A stretch of DNA of 64,000 bases, from assembly GCA_947172415.1 (NCBI GenBank), contig OX359190.1, positions 7,068,001 through 7,132,000 on the forward strand, written 5' to 3'. Made by a program: the position numbers and the translations under genes. The notes beneath the pieces were generated by a model. That model searched no databases. It was not told the DNA's origin and was given only the letters and a program-made list of their open reading frames with translations. Origin of the DNA: Chondrosia reniformis. Its lineage: Eukaryota > Porifera > Demospongiae > Chondrillida > Chondrillidae. Positions 1-11,621 of the stretch are shown here, one piece after another. Position 1 is the first letter of the stretch, and every line of letters begins with the position of its first letter.

Positions 1-469
1 CCTAAAAAGAAAGCACCCTTGTTCAATATACTGCTGGTCCACCAACAGCCAAAATACTTCACCTGAGCTACAACTACAATGCCCACCAAAAAGCAAAGAC
101 AACATTCATCATATGACAATTCCACTAAGCATAAAACGACATCATTAACTTTAAAATAATACCTTCAAGAGATAAAACAGTCACATAGAATACTTCCTGT
201 TTAGTACTTTAAGAGACGAAGCATTTGGATTGAATGAGTTCGATAGCAAACATGACCAGAGTTTCTAACACATGCATAGTCGTTCTCAAAGACATTGCCT
301 TCAACATACCCTGCTTTGAACAATCTGAGAAGAAAATAACAAGAGCTCTCAACAGATTATCTTTTCAGGCAATATTTAAACACCTATAGCCTTTAAAATT
401 GCCTTATACTATATCTTAATTATTATACATCTAACTAACAATTAATTACATATGGTACGCACCAAAGGA

Positions 470-776
470 AACACTGCCTCAAACGAGATTTTCAAGCGAG
501 GCAGACAGCCTTAATAGTGCTCAGGATTCACTGGAGTTGGATGAAACACTTCAGGCTTTGGGTATTCTTCCTAGTTCCTCTACAGAGATTTCTCACAATC
601 AACTTCCAACAGGTAGTAACTGTTTTACAAACCCTACAACCAGCAGCACTGTTCCAAAATCAGATATCAACTTATGTAATGTCTGTATATGCAAGGCAAA
701 GAACACCTTAAAGAGTTATCACTTCTGCTGTCAGCTGAACACAGGTAAGGTTCCGCTGACAACTGAACACAGGTAA
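470..776 (+). other. Conserved open stretch in tandem unit, copy 1 (possible exon, unknown)
   Basis: A plus-strand reading frame encodes a Ser/Thr/Asn-rich peptide with the words SEADSLNSAQDSLELDETLQ and a short Cys cluster (CNVCICK). The same frame is open in the copies at 1657-1924 and 2815-3119. It is followed by three consensus 5' splice sites (CAG|GTAAGG) in a row, which suggests an exon end. Substitutions between copies are a mix of silent and replacement changes, so purifying selection is not obvious. No family recognised; function unknown. Confidence 0.3.
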
Positions 777-812
777 GGTTCCGCTGTCAGCTGAACACAG
801 GTAAGGTTCCGC
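731..812 (+). repeat. Triplicated ~28-bp motif carrying a 5' splice-site consensus
   Basis: The motif CTGAACACAGGTAAGGTTCC, alternating with GCTGACAA or GCTGTCAG spacers, occurs three times in direct repeat. The same triplet is found again at about 1919-2004 and 3075-3160, one set per ~1.15-kb unit. Each repeat contains an ideal donor sequence CAG|GTAAGG. Confidence 0.8.
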
Positions 813-3495
813 TGACAACAAGTTAATGATCAGCTTACATTTACAAAAGTCAGCTGATATATTTATTTTTACATTAAAAGCTACCTACAAAGATCATTTC
901 TAGCATTCTGTAGAGAGTTAAGTAAGGAAGTTTGAAACATGCAAATGCATTTTATTGTATACCTTGCTGGCAGTAAACATCCTTCAAGTATCCGGTCACT
1001 AGAAGACATTACAACAGACAAGCTAACAACAATATATCCTCTAAAGAAAATATACTTTGCTGATGGACTCAACAATATTGTTTACTTCCAAAGAAAAGGA
1101 AAATTTCTTATTACCTATCAACATTCAACAGTTTGTGGCAAAACATCCCTGCCTAAAAAGAAAGCACCCTTGTTCAATATACTGCTGGTCCACCAACAGC
1201 CAAAATACTTCACCTGAGTTACAACAACATTGCCCACCAAAAAGCAAAGACAACATTCATCATAGGACAATTCCACTAAGCATAAAATGACATCATTAAC
1301 TTTAAAATAATATCTTCAAGAGATAAAACAGATTTAAGTCACACAGAATACTTCCTGTTTAGTACTATAAGAGATGAAGCATTTGGATTGAATGAGTTCG
1401 ATAGCAAACATGAATGAGTACAACAGTTTCAATAGCAATGTATCAGAGTTTTTAACACATGCGTAGTCGTTCTCAAAGACACTGCCTTCAACATACCCTG
1501 CTTTGAACAATCTGAGAAGAAAATAACAAGAGCTCTCAACAGATTATCTTTTCAAGCAACATTTTAACACTTATAGCCTATAAAATTGCCTTATACTATA
1601 TCTTAATTATTATACATCTAACTAACAATGAATTACATATGGTACGCACCAAAGGAAACACTGCCTCAAACGAGATTTTCAAGCGAGGCAGACAGCCTTA
1701 ATAGTGCTCAGGATTCACTGGAGTTGGATGAAACACTTCAGGCTTTGGGAATTCTTCCTTGTTCCTCTACAGAGATTTCTCACAATAAACTTTCAACAGG
1801 TAGTAACTGTTTTACAAACCCTACGACAAGCAGCACTGTTCCAATATCAGATATCAACTTATGTAATGTCTGTATATGCAAGGCAAGGAACACCTTAAGT
1901 GTTATCACTTCTGCTGTCAGCTGAATACAGGTAAGGTTCCGCTGACAACTGAACACAGGTAAGGTTCCGCTGTCAGCTGAACACAGGTAAGGTTCCGCTG
2001 ACAACAAGTTAATGATCAGCTTACATTTACAAAAGTCAGCTGAAATATTTATTTTTACATTAAAAGCTACCTACATAGATCATTTTTAACATTCTGTAGA
2101 GAGTTAAGTAAGGAAGTTTGAAACATGCAAATGCATTTTATTGTATACCTTGCTGGCAGTAAACATCCTTCAAGTACGTATCTGGTCACTAGAAGACCTT
2201 ACAACTGACAAGCTAACAACAATATATCCTCTAAAGAAAATATACTTTGCTGATGGACTCAACAATATTGTTTACTTCCAAAGAAAAGGAAAATTTCTTA
2301 TTACCTATCAACATTCAACAGTTTGTGGCAAAAAATCCCTGCCTAAAAAGAAAGCACCCTTGTTCAATATACTGCTGGTCCACCAACAGCCAAAATACTT
2401 CACCTGAGCTACAACTACAATGCCCACCAAAAAGCAAAGACAACATTCATCATATGACAATTCCACTAAGCATAAAACGACATCATTAACTTTAAAATAA
2501 TACCTTCAAGAGATAAAACAGTCACATAGAATACTTCCTGCTTAGTACTATAAGAGACGAAGCATTTGGATTGAATGAGTTCGATAGCAAACATGACCAG
2601 AGTTTTTAACACATGCATAGTCGTTCTCAAAGACACTGCCTTCAACATACCCTGCTTTGAACGATCTGAGAAGAACATAACAAGAGCTCTCAACAAATTA
2701 TCTTTTCAAGCAACATTTAAACACTTATAGCCTTTAAAATTGCCTTATACTATATCTTAATTATTATACATCTAACTAACAATTAATTACATATGGTACG
2801 CACGCAAGTAAAAACACTGCCTCAAACGAGATTTTCAAGCGAGGCAGACAGCCTTAATAGTGCTCAGGATTCACTGGAGTTGGATGAAACACTTCAGGCT
2901 TTGGGAATTCTTCCTTGTTCCTCTACAGAGATTTCTCACAATCAACTTCCAACAGGTAGTAACTGTTTTACAAACCCTACAACCAGCAGCACTGTTCCAA
3001 TATCAGATATCAACTTATGTAATGTCTGTATATGCAAGGCAAAGAACACCTTAAAGAGTTATCACTTCTGCTGTCAGCTGAACACAGGTAAGGTTCCGCT
3101 GACAACTGAACACAGGTAAGGTTCCGCTGTCAGCTGAACACAGGTAAGGTTCCGCTGACAACAAGTTAATGATCAGCTTACATTTACAAAAGTCAGCTGA
3201 TATATTTATTTTTACATTAAAAGCTACCTACATAGATCATTTCTAGCATTCTGTAGAGAGTTAAGTAAGGAAGTTTGAAACATGCAAATGCATTTTATTG
3301 TATACCTTGCTGGCAGTAAACATCCTTCAAGTATCCGGTCACTAGAAGACATTACAACAGACAGGCTAACAACAATATATCCTCAAAAGAAAATATACTT
3401 TGTTGATGGACTCAACAATATCGTTTACTTCCAAAGAAAAGGAAAATTTCTTATTACCTATCAACATTCAATGTACCTCACAGTTTGTGGCAAAA

Positions 3496-4930
3496 AAAGG
3501 TATAAAACACTGTAATATAGCACATACTGTACGTACGCAAAACATCTTGACCTTCGAAGTTACAAATATGCGAAAGTCGTTTTCGATGTAGCGAACAAAA
3601 TTCAAAAAAATTGAAGAAATTTAAAGAAAATCAAAGTAGTAACGAAAAGATTCGAAGATCGTAATGCTTCGAAAAACTTCAAAAATATCTTTAAATGGAC
3701 ACACGCAAGATTTTACTTTAACACCTTCATTCTTAGTGTTTTCATAGGCATCTTAAATTAGGTCAGTTATTGTACCTTCAAAACTTTGAAAATCTTCCCA
3801 TTTTCGAAGAAAATCGTTTCAAAGTAGCTTTGACGATTTTCGAAACGAAAAAACGACATTGCGAGCGACATTGCAAACGAAGCAACAAAGAGTCAAGATT
3901 TCCTGCGTGCGTACCGTAAATGCATGAAAAGATGATGAAACCACAGCAAGAGAGCTGAAGAAAATGTCAGACCATGTCCATCAAATATCTGAAAGAACTG
4001 CATTGAAATGTCGCACAGAGCTTGGATGAACACACCGTGGCAGTGCCTACTGTCGGATGGACACACCGTGGCAGTGCCTAACGATGAGGTTGCAGAAGTT
4101 TCTTGTGTTATTCTCCTGATGTCATTGGATTCGATTGTTTTGTCGGTAGCCTTTCCAAAGTGTGGAACAGAGGTATGGGATTGGACGGAGAGCATTCTTT
4201 ACAGCAAAAGTAGGTTCTCTTTCGATTGGGACAAATACAGCAATCTCCTTTTTGTCTGACGCTTGTAAAATGTCTAGATTTGCGAGATAAAATTCGACTT
4301 GCAAAAGCTAAAGAATCAAAAACAAGACGATTTTAAGACATTATATGAGGAAAGCATAGGAATGTTCTCTTACATAATAGTTTAACTGATTTCTGCCAAA
4401 TTAGCAGCTCTAGTGTTTATTAATGTTAACTGCCTATTGTCAACACACAATAATGTGTCAGTAGATTGATCTAAAAAAAGTATAGTAACACAGTGGGTAA
4501 AAGGTTAAAGCCAACACCAAAACATCCAACAAAGATTCATGTGTGGGCAGCCATAAGTAAGAAGGGCAGAGAATGGGAGTGTCTTTGAAAGCTGTGTGGA
4601 TGCTGTGGCATATCCGTACCTGTGTCAAAAGCATATGCAGCTCATAGCTTAAAATCATTGCAATCTGAAACGAGTTCAACCATACCTAGGTTACTTCATT
4701 AGCACATTCAAGATTAGTCATTAGGACGCTTTTACTTTGTTAACAGCTCGATTGATACTCAGTTAACACTTGTTACTCCCTCAGTCTCGCTACACTATTT
4801 TAATTTAACACCTAAACTACGTATGTACAAGTGAAAGGCGTCCCTTTACATACGGCTTTGAACACAAAATATCCTACCGAAAGCCGTATTGAGTCCATAG
4901 CAGGTAAGAGAGTAGAGCTACGTTACATAC
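3496..4930. other. Gene-poor stretch with a TTCGAAG/AACGAAA-rich segment
   Basis: No convincing gene is seen. The part at about 3545-3890 is dense in TTCGAAG, TTTCGAAG and AACGAAA words on both strands, including a near-palindrome around 3800-3860. This looks like the end region of a non-autonomous DNA element, but no clear terminal inverted repeat was found. At 4016-4085 a ~36-bp segment containing ACACCGTGGCAGTGCCTA is tandemly duplicated. The open frames of 60-100 codons near 3893-4304 overlap on both strands and match nothing I know. Confidence 0.4.
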
Positions 4931-4935
4931 TGAAA

Positions 4936-7675
4936 TCATTCAGTTTTTTTCTGACTGGTACCGTACATCACCTGCACAGGCAGCCTTGGACCTCTTGGCG
5001 GGTACAGATGCAGCCCTCATGTAACAAAGGGGAAGGCCCAAGTAATGGCCTTTAAGTACACTACAGAAGATGTGCAGAAGGTCAACCTCAGCCTGCAGAG
5101 TAGTAATGGACTGGAAGAGCTACGCACAATTGCCTCGAATAGAGAGAGATGGGAAAAAACGAACGAGCACATATGTTCAACCTAGATAGTGTACACATAC
5201 AATCAAAGTTGAATTGTAATGTACCAATACAATAACAACATGCACATTTACCTTAATAAAGCTAGAGCGTAAATGCTGCTGAAAAAATATCACAAATTCC
5301 TTGTTAACAAGTCTTCCAGGTCCCAATCGCCCTCCTTTCTACAGAAAGGAATCAATAAATGAAAGCTATTGAAAAGGTAAGTACAGAAAGTGTTTCTAAC
5401 ACTTACAGAAAATCTTTCTTTTAGCAGGTAAAGAAGAGTAGAATCAAATAGATCTTCTATCTGTGTCAGTACAAATATATATATATAAATTAAATCAAGT
5501 ATGAACTTGTACCACTTCATTGGGAGCTCCACAAGTTAACATGTGTCTACACTGTACTATGTCCCCCCATGTGGTATTTTATAAAGGAAATCCAGCATGT
5601 GATGATAATTTGATTCAACTTTAGAGAAAATGTTTTACTGATTGCTACATAAGTAAAATTAACTAAAGGACCTATTAAGTAAACTACCGAAAAACGACAA
5701 TTTTATGTGTGTGAGTTTTATTTATGCGAATTATGCGAGGCAATTCCTGGGCGCATAAATTTCTATTATTAGTACGGCATAAGAGCACGTGATCATATAC
5801 GTGCATACGTTAGCGCAGTAAATGATGGCTTTGATTTGTTACTTCCAACCTGCGAAATCTTTGATAACAGCCAGAAAAACACAGCTCAGAGAGGTCGTGA
5901 CACAGTCAGCAAATGCAGCAGTTCTACACAAGGTAAAACACAGACGCAGCCAAGAGAGCGTAAGGCTTACACAGTGTTTGTTGTTCATTCTAGCACATAC
6001 ATAGCATAAAATTTGTCATTTTCAAGGGGCGGGGAGGGGAATTGCCCCTCTGCCACTCCCGCCCCACTGAAAGAAACCCTGGTACATGTCTAAATATTAA
6101 GTGTTTTGTTTCCTTAAATCAAACTACAATCATAGTTATTGAAAAATTTGATAAACACATATTACATGTGGTACTGAACTGTAAAAACTAATATGTTGGC
6201 TGATCAGGAACACGTACAGCAGGATTGTACTAGTAGTACCAATTTTGAAATTTCCTGATGAGCATCCATATGTAATATGACCTGGTTTAGCTGTATTTAT
6301 ACAACATATAAACAAAGTACTCCATTAACTACTTGAAGAGTACATTTAGAGCATGAAAACATTTGAATATGCAGGAAAAGTAATTTAGCTTACATCTCTG
6401 ATAAAGAAGAGGCAGCAATCACAATTTTGTTACATATATACATACGTACCTAGGTAGATATAGACAGGCTTCATACATACATACATACGTACCTAGGTAG
6501 ATATATACAGACTACATACATACATACGTACCTAGGTAGATATATACAGGCTACATACATACATACGTACCTAGGTAGATATAGACAGGCTACATACATA
6601 CATACATACATACGTACCTAGGTAGATATATACAGGCTACATACATACATACGTACCTTGGTAGATATATACAGACTACATACATACATACATACGTACC
6701 TAGGTAGATATAGACAGGCTACATACATACATACGTACCTAGGTAGATATAGACAGGCTACATACATACATACATACATACGTACCTAGGTAGATATAGA
6801 CAGGCTACATACATACATACATACGTACCTAGGCAGGCTACATACATACATACATACGTACCTAGGCAGGCTACATACATAGGAACACTATCACTATACA
6901 AACACTTCACAGCATAAATTCCCAACCTCAAGCTGAAAGATGTTGATCTAAGATGGTGGAGCTCAGTCAATATTCTTATCAGCCCTTTTCATTGTACAGG
7001 GACCAGGTGTTACCTTATTAAACCTTAAACCTGATTGTTATTGCACGGGTAGATATATGTAATGAGTGTGGTCTTAGTACGTGTAGAACTTGTACTAAAA
7101 TTTACACTTCATGGTATTGATAAATGCTATTAGCTTGGATGAGTGGAAATTAACCAAGAAAAAATAAAGGCCTTTTCACACTGGCTAACTGAATGCGCAT
7201 TAACCACTTGCAGTGTGAAACGGCCTTAAAGGAATAATTAACGATTTCTTTGTCCACGACAGAATTGTTAGTTGAAGCTACAATATTTAAGATATTTTGG
7301 GTTGAGCGCCAGAACCTCGAAACACAAGAAACCTAATCGCGCTGCAAACATGATGAGAATTTAAACGGACACAAAGTTGAACAGTACCAACTCCAGTCCT
7401 AATGCATGAAGACTTGGACAACGAATTTGCATAAAAAGGCTTAGTAATCTGCTTTATGCGCATACCTTGGATTGAAAATGGTCTAGTGTTTGGCAACCTT
7501 GAGAATACGGAGGTAGACGCAATTTAACTTGGTTGGACTGATACGATTTGGTGCCTTCACTTTCACCCAACAGGCACACTTCCCTTACATCAGGAGGACC
7601 CTTTGATTCTTCCTTCTTTTGTCCCTGAGGAATTTTGAGGATCACAGCTGACTTTGATAACGTCTTCGGCAGCAT
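4936..7675 (-). CDS. Small hypothetical protein, four-exon model (~128 aa)
   Basis: Minus-strand model with exons 7466-7675, 5407-5460, 5252-5338 and 4936-4971, giving 70+18+29+11 residues and a stop. All three introns are phase 0 with GT-AG borders. Exon 1 begins MLPKTLSKSAVILKIPQGQK and is Lys/Ser/Pro rich; exon 2 encodes IEDLFDSTLLYLLKERFS; exon 3 continues KGGRLGPGRLVNKEFVIFFQ. No signal peptide or membrane segment is visible. A last-exon alternative exists: a second AG four bases later gives EGDWDLEDLLTRNL and a stop at about 5288. I do not recognise the family. The gene sits just beyond the 3' end of the MATE gene on the same strand; a CpG-richer block with YY1-like and CCAAT motifs lies upstream of its ATG. 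Exon 1 is fairly secure as a coding start; the downstream exon choice is inference. Confidence 0.45.
4970..5165 (+). pseudogene. Possible LINE-type ORF2 C-terminal remnant
   Basis: A plus-strand frame reads LQSSNGLEELRTIASNRERW, followed by EKTNEHIC, the sort of Arg/Trp-rich tail that closes many non-LTR retrotransposon ORF2 proteins. Upstream frames are interrupted and no reverse transcriptase core is present. It overlaps the last exon of the minus-strand hypothetical gene at its left end. The assignment is by feel from a short segment, so confidence is low. Confidence 0.25.
6436..6890. repeat. Minisatellite, ~40-48 bp unit, about 11 copies
   Basis: The unit is CATACATACGTACCTAGGTA followed by GATATAGACAGGCTA, with a variable number of CATA repeats that changes the unit length. 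ACCTAGG (once ACCTTGG) recurs at about 6448, 6490, 6530, 6571, 6617, 6654, 6699, 6738, 6786, 6830 and 6861. It lies in the first intron of the hypothetical gene model 4936-7675. Confidence 0.9.
7167..7227. mobile_element. Very short inverted-repeat element (61 bp)
   Basis: The left arm AAGGCCTTTTCACACTG (7167-7183) pairs with the right arm CAGTGTGAAACGGCCTT (7211-7227) with a single mismatch, leaving a 27-base loop. The layout is that of a minimal MITE or solo hairpin. No transposase is present. Confidence 0.6.
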
Positions 7676-7689
7676 GTGGCAGAGGTATA

Positions 7690-7840
7690 TACAATATTAA
7701 TGGATCGAATCATGCCACGTGATTATAACGGTTGCTTAGAGCAATTGATTAGAGCGTAGGCGTACTAGCCTCTGTTGTTATTAGTCATGTCGGTTAAAAG
7801 ATGGCGATTCGGCCAATAATATTGCAGTTAAAAGAATGCA
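7690..7840 (-). promoter_or_regulatory. Candidate promoter of the hypothetical gene starting at 7675
   Basis: The block is richer in CpG than its surroundings. It holds AAGATGGCG (7800-7808), which matches the core of the YY1 site, and a CCAAT box (7815-7819). The ATG of the minus-strand model lies 120-130 bp away. It is squeezed between that ATG and the 3' end of the MATE gene at 7928. Motif matches only; no direct evidence of initiation. Confidence 0.35.
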
Positions 7841-7927
7841 GATTTAGTTATCAGTGTATAGACTATATAGCAATACAAGAATACATGTGAATTCAATTAT
7901 TAAACGTATGATTGCAGAAAAAAGTCA

Positions 7928-10328
7928 CTAGCAGCCATGTTTAGTTATAACAGTGGTGTCATTTGCAGAAGTCTGGTAATCTATCATACACAATTCTCTT
8001 CTGTAGACAAACAGATTTCCGATACATATAGCCGTTGCTGTCACTGAAATAATTATTACAACAGCTGCTATTTTGACAGCAAGGTCTCCAGCAGAAATCC
8101 TGTTTTTATCTTTCTTCTGATCCTTTTTGTTGATATCAGGTGCATCCAGACTATCATTGCCTTCTTTTTTAGGTTTATCACCATCATCTTCTGTGGCATG
8201 TTTATTTGTTGACTTCAGTTTGGCCATATTTTGAGCTTTTTGTGAGCGTTTTTCCCAATCGATACAAATGATGATAAATGTATTGAACACAAAAGCAACT
8301 ACACCTCCAATGGTTAGGCCAATCATAAAACCAACCGTTCCCATATCAAGCATTACAACAAAAATTGCACCAATTATAACACTAATAAAGCCATAGCTTG
8401 AAAGACCAGTTATGCTTCCTAGTATTTGTAAGCCACAACCTCTCAGTACACAGCCTAGAAAATACTCAGTATGGCCAAAAAACACTTCTACAAGTAATAG
8501 CAACCAGGGAAGATGTAAAGGCTTCAAGATGCATTCATCAGAAGTGGATATCCTAGGAATATATTCTCTTAGAGAGGAAGTTATTATTTCAAGAAATGAC
8601 ATCCAAATTCCAAACATGACAAATGAAGTGAACATGGATTTCTTTGCTTCATTTGGTTTACCTAAGTAAGGAATATAATTGCATGCATCATATAATCTCA
8701 ATCATAGTGAATATCAAAGCATATCTGATAATTCTTCATGCAGCAATTTTTCCTAAACACTAATTTTATATGCTGCTGAGTAATGTACGTATAATGTATA
8801 TAATTGACACAACAATATCCTTAGGAACAACTTGTATATATACGTATATACGTACGTACGTATATAACAAATATAGGGGAGTATGCAAGGGTATAACTAG
8901 CTAGAAGGTATAAATATAGAGGAGGCAGCTGCCTCCTCACTTTTTCTTGGACCCTTGAAAAAGCTTCACCAGTCTTTAAGAACTGCCCCCCCCCTCTCCA
9001 CCAGAAAGTGCTAGAAGCATGGAGCCAATTAGGACACAGGAGAATCTACATATTATATATAGCTTTTCGCAACATTTATACGTACGTAACTATAAATAAT
9101 AGTATTACTTGACTGTAGCTAGTATAGAATGTTAGAATGTAATTGTGTTTGCATGGATCCCCTACAGTGTTGGTAAGAAATAGACATCCTAATTACACCC
9201 CATGAAATGAAATATCACCAAACATGCGAAAATGTATAATTACAAATAGCATGATATCATACAACAAAGCAGGACACTGGTATAATTACGTACAAATAGC
9301 ATGATATCATACAACAAAGCAGGACACTTACCAGCTCCAAGTTTTATTCCTATCTGTACTGACATTGCCAGTCCAAATGTAAATGGACCTAATATAAACA
9401 TTAACAGCTCGTAATTAGTTATAATTCCAAATATGGCTAGCTCAATTTCATTTCCAGGCATAAAGCCTAACAAAAAGTAGCCAACTTGAAATATACTCCA
9501 ATCTGTGGCTACCATGATAATTCCAGGTATACCCAACTTTAGAAACTCTCCCCAGCCATTCAAACACTCCCTACTCCATCCTTCCCAGGTACTCTTGTTC
9601 AGTTTTAGGACCAATGCAACTATCACTATTGAAAGTAGCTGAGAGTAATAGCAGACGCACAGAGAAAGTGCAGCTCCTCTCATTTCCAATTGTAACACCA
9701 CAACAAACACAAAGTGAGCCACAATGTTAACAACATTAGCCACTACTCCTGTCAGTATGAAGGGCAAGACTACACCCTGTGCTTGATAGTATCTCATAAA
9801 GAGATACTGAAGAACAAATGGTGGAATACCTGCATAAAAAACTTGCATAAACAGCTCAATTTGATCTATGACACAGGGAGGCTGATGTAGCAGGTGTAGA
9901 ATGGAGGTAGAGTTAGATAATATTGCATATTGCAGGAGCATTACTAGAAAAATTATCAATATGGACCTCTGAAGTATCACTCCTACTCTTGGAAAGTTAC
10001 CAGCACCAACAGATTGTGAGACCAGAGTTTCTATGGCTGTCACTAATCCATAAATTACACTGGTAACAATGAGATGAATGAAGCTTATATTCAAAGCCAT
10101 AGCCTCCACAAATGTAGATGTGGTCACATTATGTCCCTCAATATGGCCAACAAAGGCAATGGAAGTGTAGAATGGAACTTCCAATAGAACACAGCTTAGG
10201 GCAATAGGTATAGCAAGATACAGCTGAGCCTTTACTTCTTCTTTGATCCATAAAAACTGCCTAAGCAGCTTTTGTGCTCTTTTTGATGCCTTTATCTGGT
10301 CAACAACTGTAGGTTTTTCAGTCTTCAT
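7928..10328 (-). CDS. MATE-family multidrug and toxin extrusion transporter (SLC47-like)
   Basis: Two exons, 9332-10328 and 7928-8661, joined across a phase-1 GT-AG intron, give 576 aa. The join restores the family word LGAGKPNEAK. The protein has a charged N-terminus, then about twelve hydrophobic segments in the two-bundle MATE layout. Typical words are TAIETLVSQSVGAGNF in the first half, RYYQAQG in the middle and GEFLKLGIPGIIM opening the second half, close to animal MATE1/2. After the last core helix comes a long charged loop (about residues 470-520, many Lys/Asp/Glu) and a single extra C-terminal helix (VKIAAVVIIISVTATAICIG), the extra helix also known from vertebrate MATEs. The family exports organic cations and drugs in exchange for protons at the plasma membrane. 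It is a complete gene with no breaks seen. Confidence 0.93.
9241..9336. repeat. 48-bp tandem duplication spanning the MATE donor site
   Basis: The segment with TACAAATAGCATGATATCAT and ACAACAAAGCAGGACACT occurs twice in direct repeat, at about 9241-9288 and 9292-9336. Only the copy next to the exon carries the working donor (minus strand CTG|GTAAGTG at 9331/9332). The other copy has lost the TTAC of the donor. The duplication therefore lies at the very start of the MATE intron. Confidence 0.8.
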
Positions 10329-11006
10329 TCTATACTGAAGAGCACAACTATATATAAGAGTGCATTTAAAGGTCTCTTGTTGCCATGCTGTGCTTAGTAC
10401 GCAGACACAGCTGAATTGTCAAGAATTAATTTGTGCATGGTGTTACAATTAGCTAACCATATGGAAGTGACATACCTACTGAAATTTAATCTATATATAT
10501 ACCATGGTGCCCCCAAGCACAGAAATGTTAAAAATCAGTATGCTATATACTTCTGTATGGTTAGGCTATTTGTGGTTTGAAAGTTAAATTGTCTGCTTCT
10601 TGGAGTGTCTACTATGAGAGGTTTTGTACTTAAGTTTACCCTATCTTTAACTAATTATACAGCATCTTTTTTCAACTGTGAAAACATGTTTCAATTCTTT
10701 AAAACAAAGTGACCAGATCCAACCCTGATTTTTTCTTTTTTCAAAATGAAACCTACGTATGTAGCTAGATATATAAACTTTTAAATCATCTGGGGGTTCC
10801 ACTGTATAGAGATTACTAGTCTGGCTTGCTATCCCCTACTTCCTGCCCGCTGACACTTATATTTAAATGATGTACTTCAATTTTTTATACTTTTAAACTA
10901 CAATAATCTGTATAAACACATACTAGTGATGTGCATGCTTAAGTTTCATTTTTGAATTGATTTTTGTAGCATGTGCATCTGTCTTCATGGGATCAGGGTA
11001 GCTGTA
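10329..11006. other. Intergenic, nothing recognised
   Basis: AT-rich spacer between the MATE start and the stop of the Cys-rich secreted protein gene. A TATA-like stretch, CTATATATAAGAG, at about 10349-10361 could serve the MATE promoter. I see no repeats or open frames of note. Confidence 0.5.
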
Positions 11007-11621
11007 TTAATCTGCCTCCTCAAGTTTACAATTCTGATAGGCTGTATCACATTCAGCTACCCCAATAACATTGCCCTCAGCTGCCTTTAAGCATTTTTCC
11101 TTCATAGGCTCACAGGGTTCTTTAGGAATATTTGCCTCAAATTTCCTAAATCTTTTACAAAATGTCCTCCCTTCTTCAAGCAAATCTGGATAGTTTTCTA
11201 TGTGTTCTGTAAGTAAACAGCTGTACATATCACTCAGACATTCAGTCATGATGTTAAGAGGAACATACTCCTCTTCTTCTGGGTGTTCATTTCTACATTT
11301 GTCAAAATCTTCATAGCAAGTAGCAACAACATTCTTTCTTAGTGCAGAGTGCCCCTTTTTGGCTCCCTCCTCAAAGGGTGGCATGCTACAGACCCTTTTA
11401 CAATACATGAGAAATTTCTTAGGACTCAAATCATTTAGAGCGCAATGAATATATTTCTTTTCACAAGCTCTCTGAAAGTAAACTTCCTTACAGTCTACAA
11501 ATTCAGTATAACAATCTGAATATTCTCTCTTAAAATTGTCCTCTGTATGGTAATCAGTTGTTGGAGCACCATTACTGATGACAGTCAATACCAAAACAGT
11601 GAATAAGTGTACTTCCTTCAT
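11007..11621 (-). CDS. Secreted cysteine-rich protein, 204 aa, unknown family
   Basis: The ATG at 11621 is chosen because it opens a classical signal peptide (MKEVHLFTVLVLTVISNGAP); an in-frame ATG 18 codons upstream would bury it. The mature part is strongly charged and has at least seven cysteine pairs of the form C-x6-C or near it: CYTEFVDC, CEKKYIHC, CKRVC, CYEDFDKC, CLSDMYSC, CEPMKEKC and CDTAYQNC. These look like degenerate internal repeats of an alpha-helical Cys-rich module. No membrane anchor follows. It is a single exon, standing alone between the MATE gene and semaphorin A. I do not recognise the family; a secreted helical disulphide-rich protein (toxin-like, cytokine-like or lipid-binding) would fit, but none is shown by the sequence. 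Confidence 0.75.
   Translation of the reverse strand: MKEVHLFTVLVLTVISNGAPTTDYHTEDNFKREYSDCYTEFVDCKEVYFQRACEKKYIHCALNDLSPKKFLMYCKRVCSMPPFEEGAKKGHSALRKNVVATCYEDFDKCRNEHPEEEEYVPLNIMTECLSDMYSCLLTEHIENYPDLLEEGRTFCKRFRKFEANIPKEPCEPMKEKCLKAAEGNVIGVAECDTAYQNCKLEEAD

Larger units (their letters stand above)
1..3495. repeat. Tandem array of a ~1.15-1.19 kb unit (about 3 copies, running off the left edge)
   Basis: The same long sequence recurs with starts near 1, 1152 and 2342, so unit lengths are about 1151 and 1190 bp; the third copy loses similarity near 3465-3495. Copies differ by scattered substitutions and small indels (for example an extra stretch near 1405-1435 in the first full unit), so the array is not brand new. 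Each unit holds an open Ser/Thr-rich stretch on the plus strand (about 470-735, 1657-1924, 2815-3075) and a second open stretch (939-1217, 2141-2407, 3282-3515). Each also holds an internal triplication of a ~28-bp motif containing ACACAGGTAAGG. I do not recognise the encoded peptides. It could be a tandemly duplicated exon block of a gene lying to the left, or a satellite-like repeat. Confidence 0.85.

Noticed and set aside
3893-4304. Overlapping open frames of 60-100 codons on both strands
   Set aside because: Two strands open at once, no domain or splice support, and a tandem duplication inside.
5820-6004. Plus-strand MMALICYFQPAKSLITARKT exon
   Set aside because: Ends at a GTAAAA donor but has no partner exon, and a minus-strand exon in the same place is equally open; too ambiguous to call.
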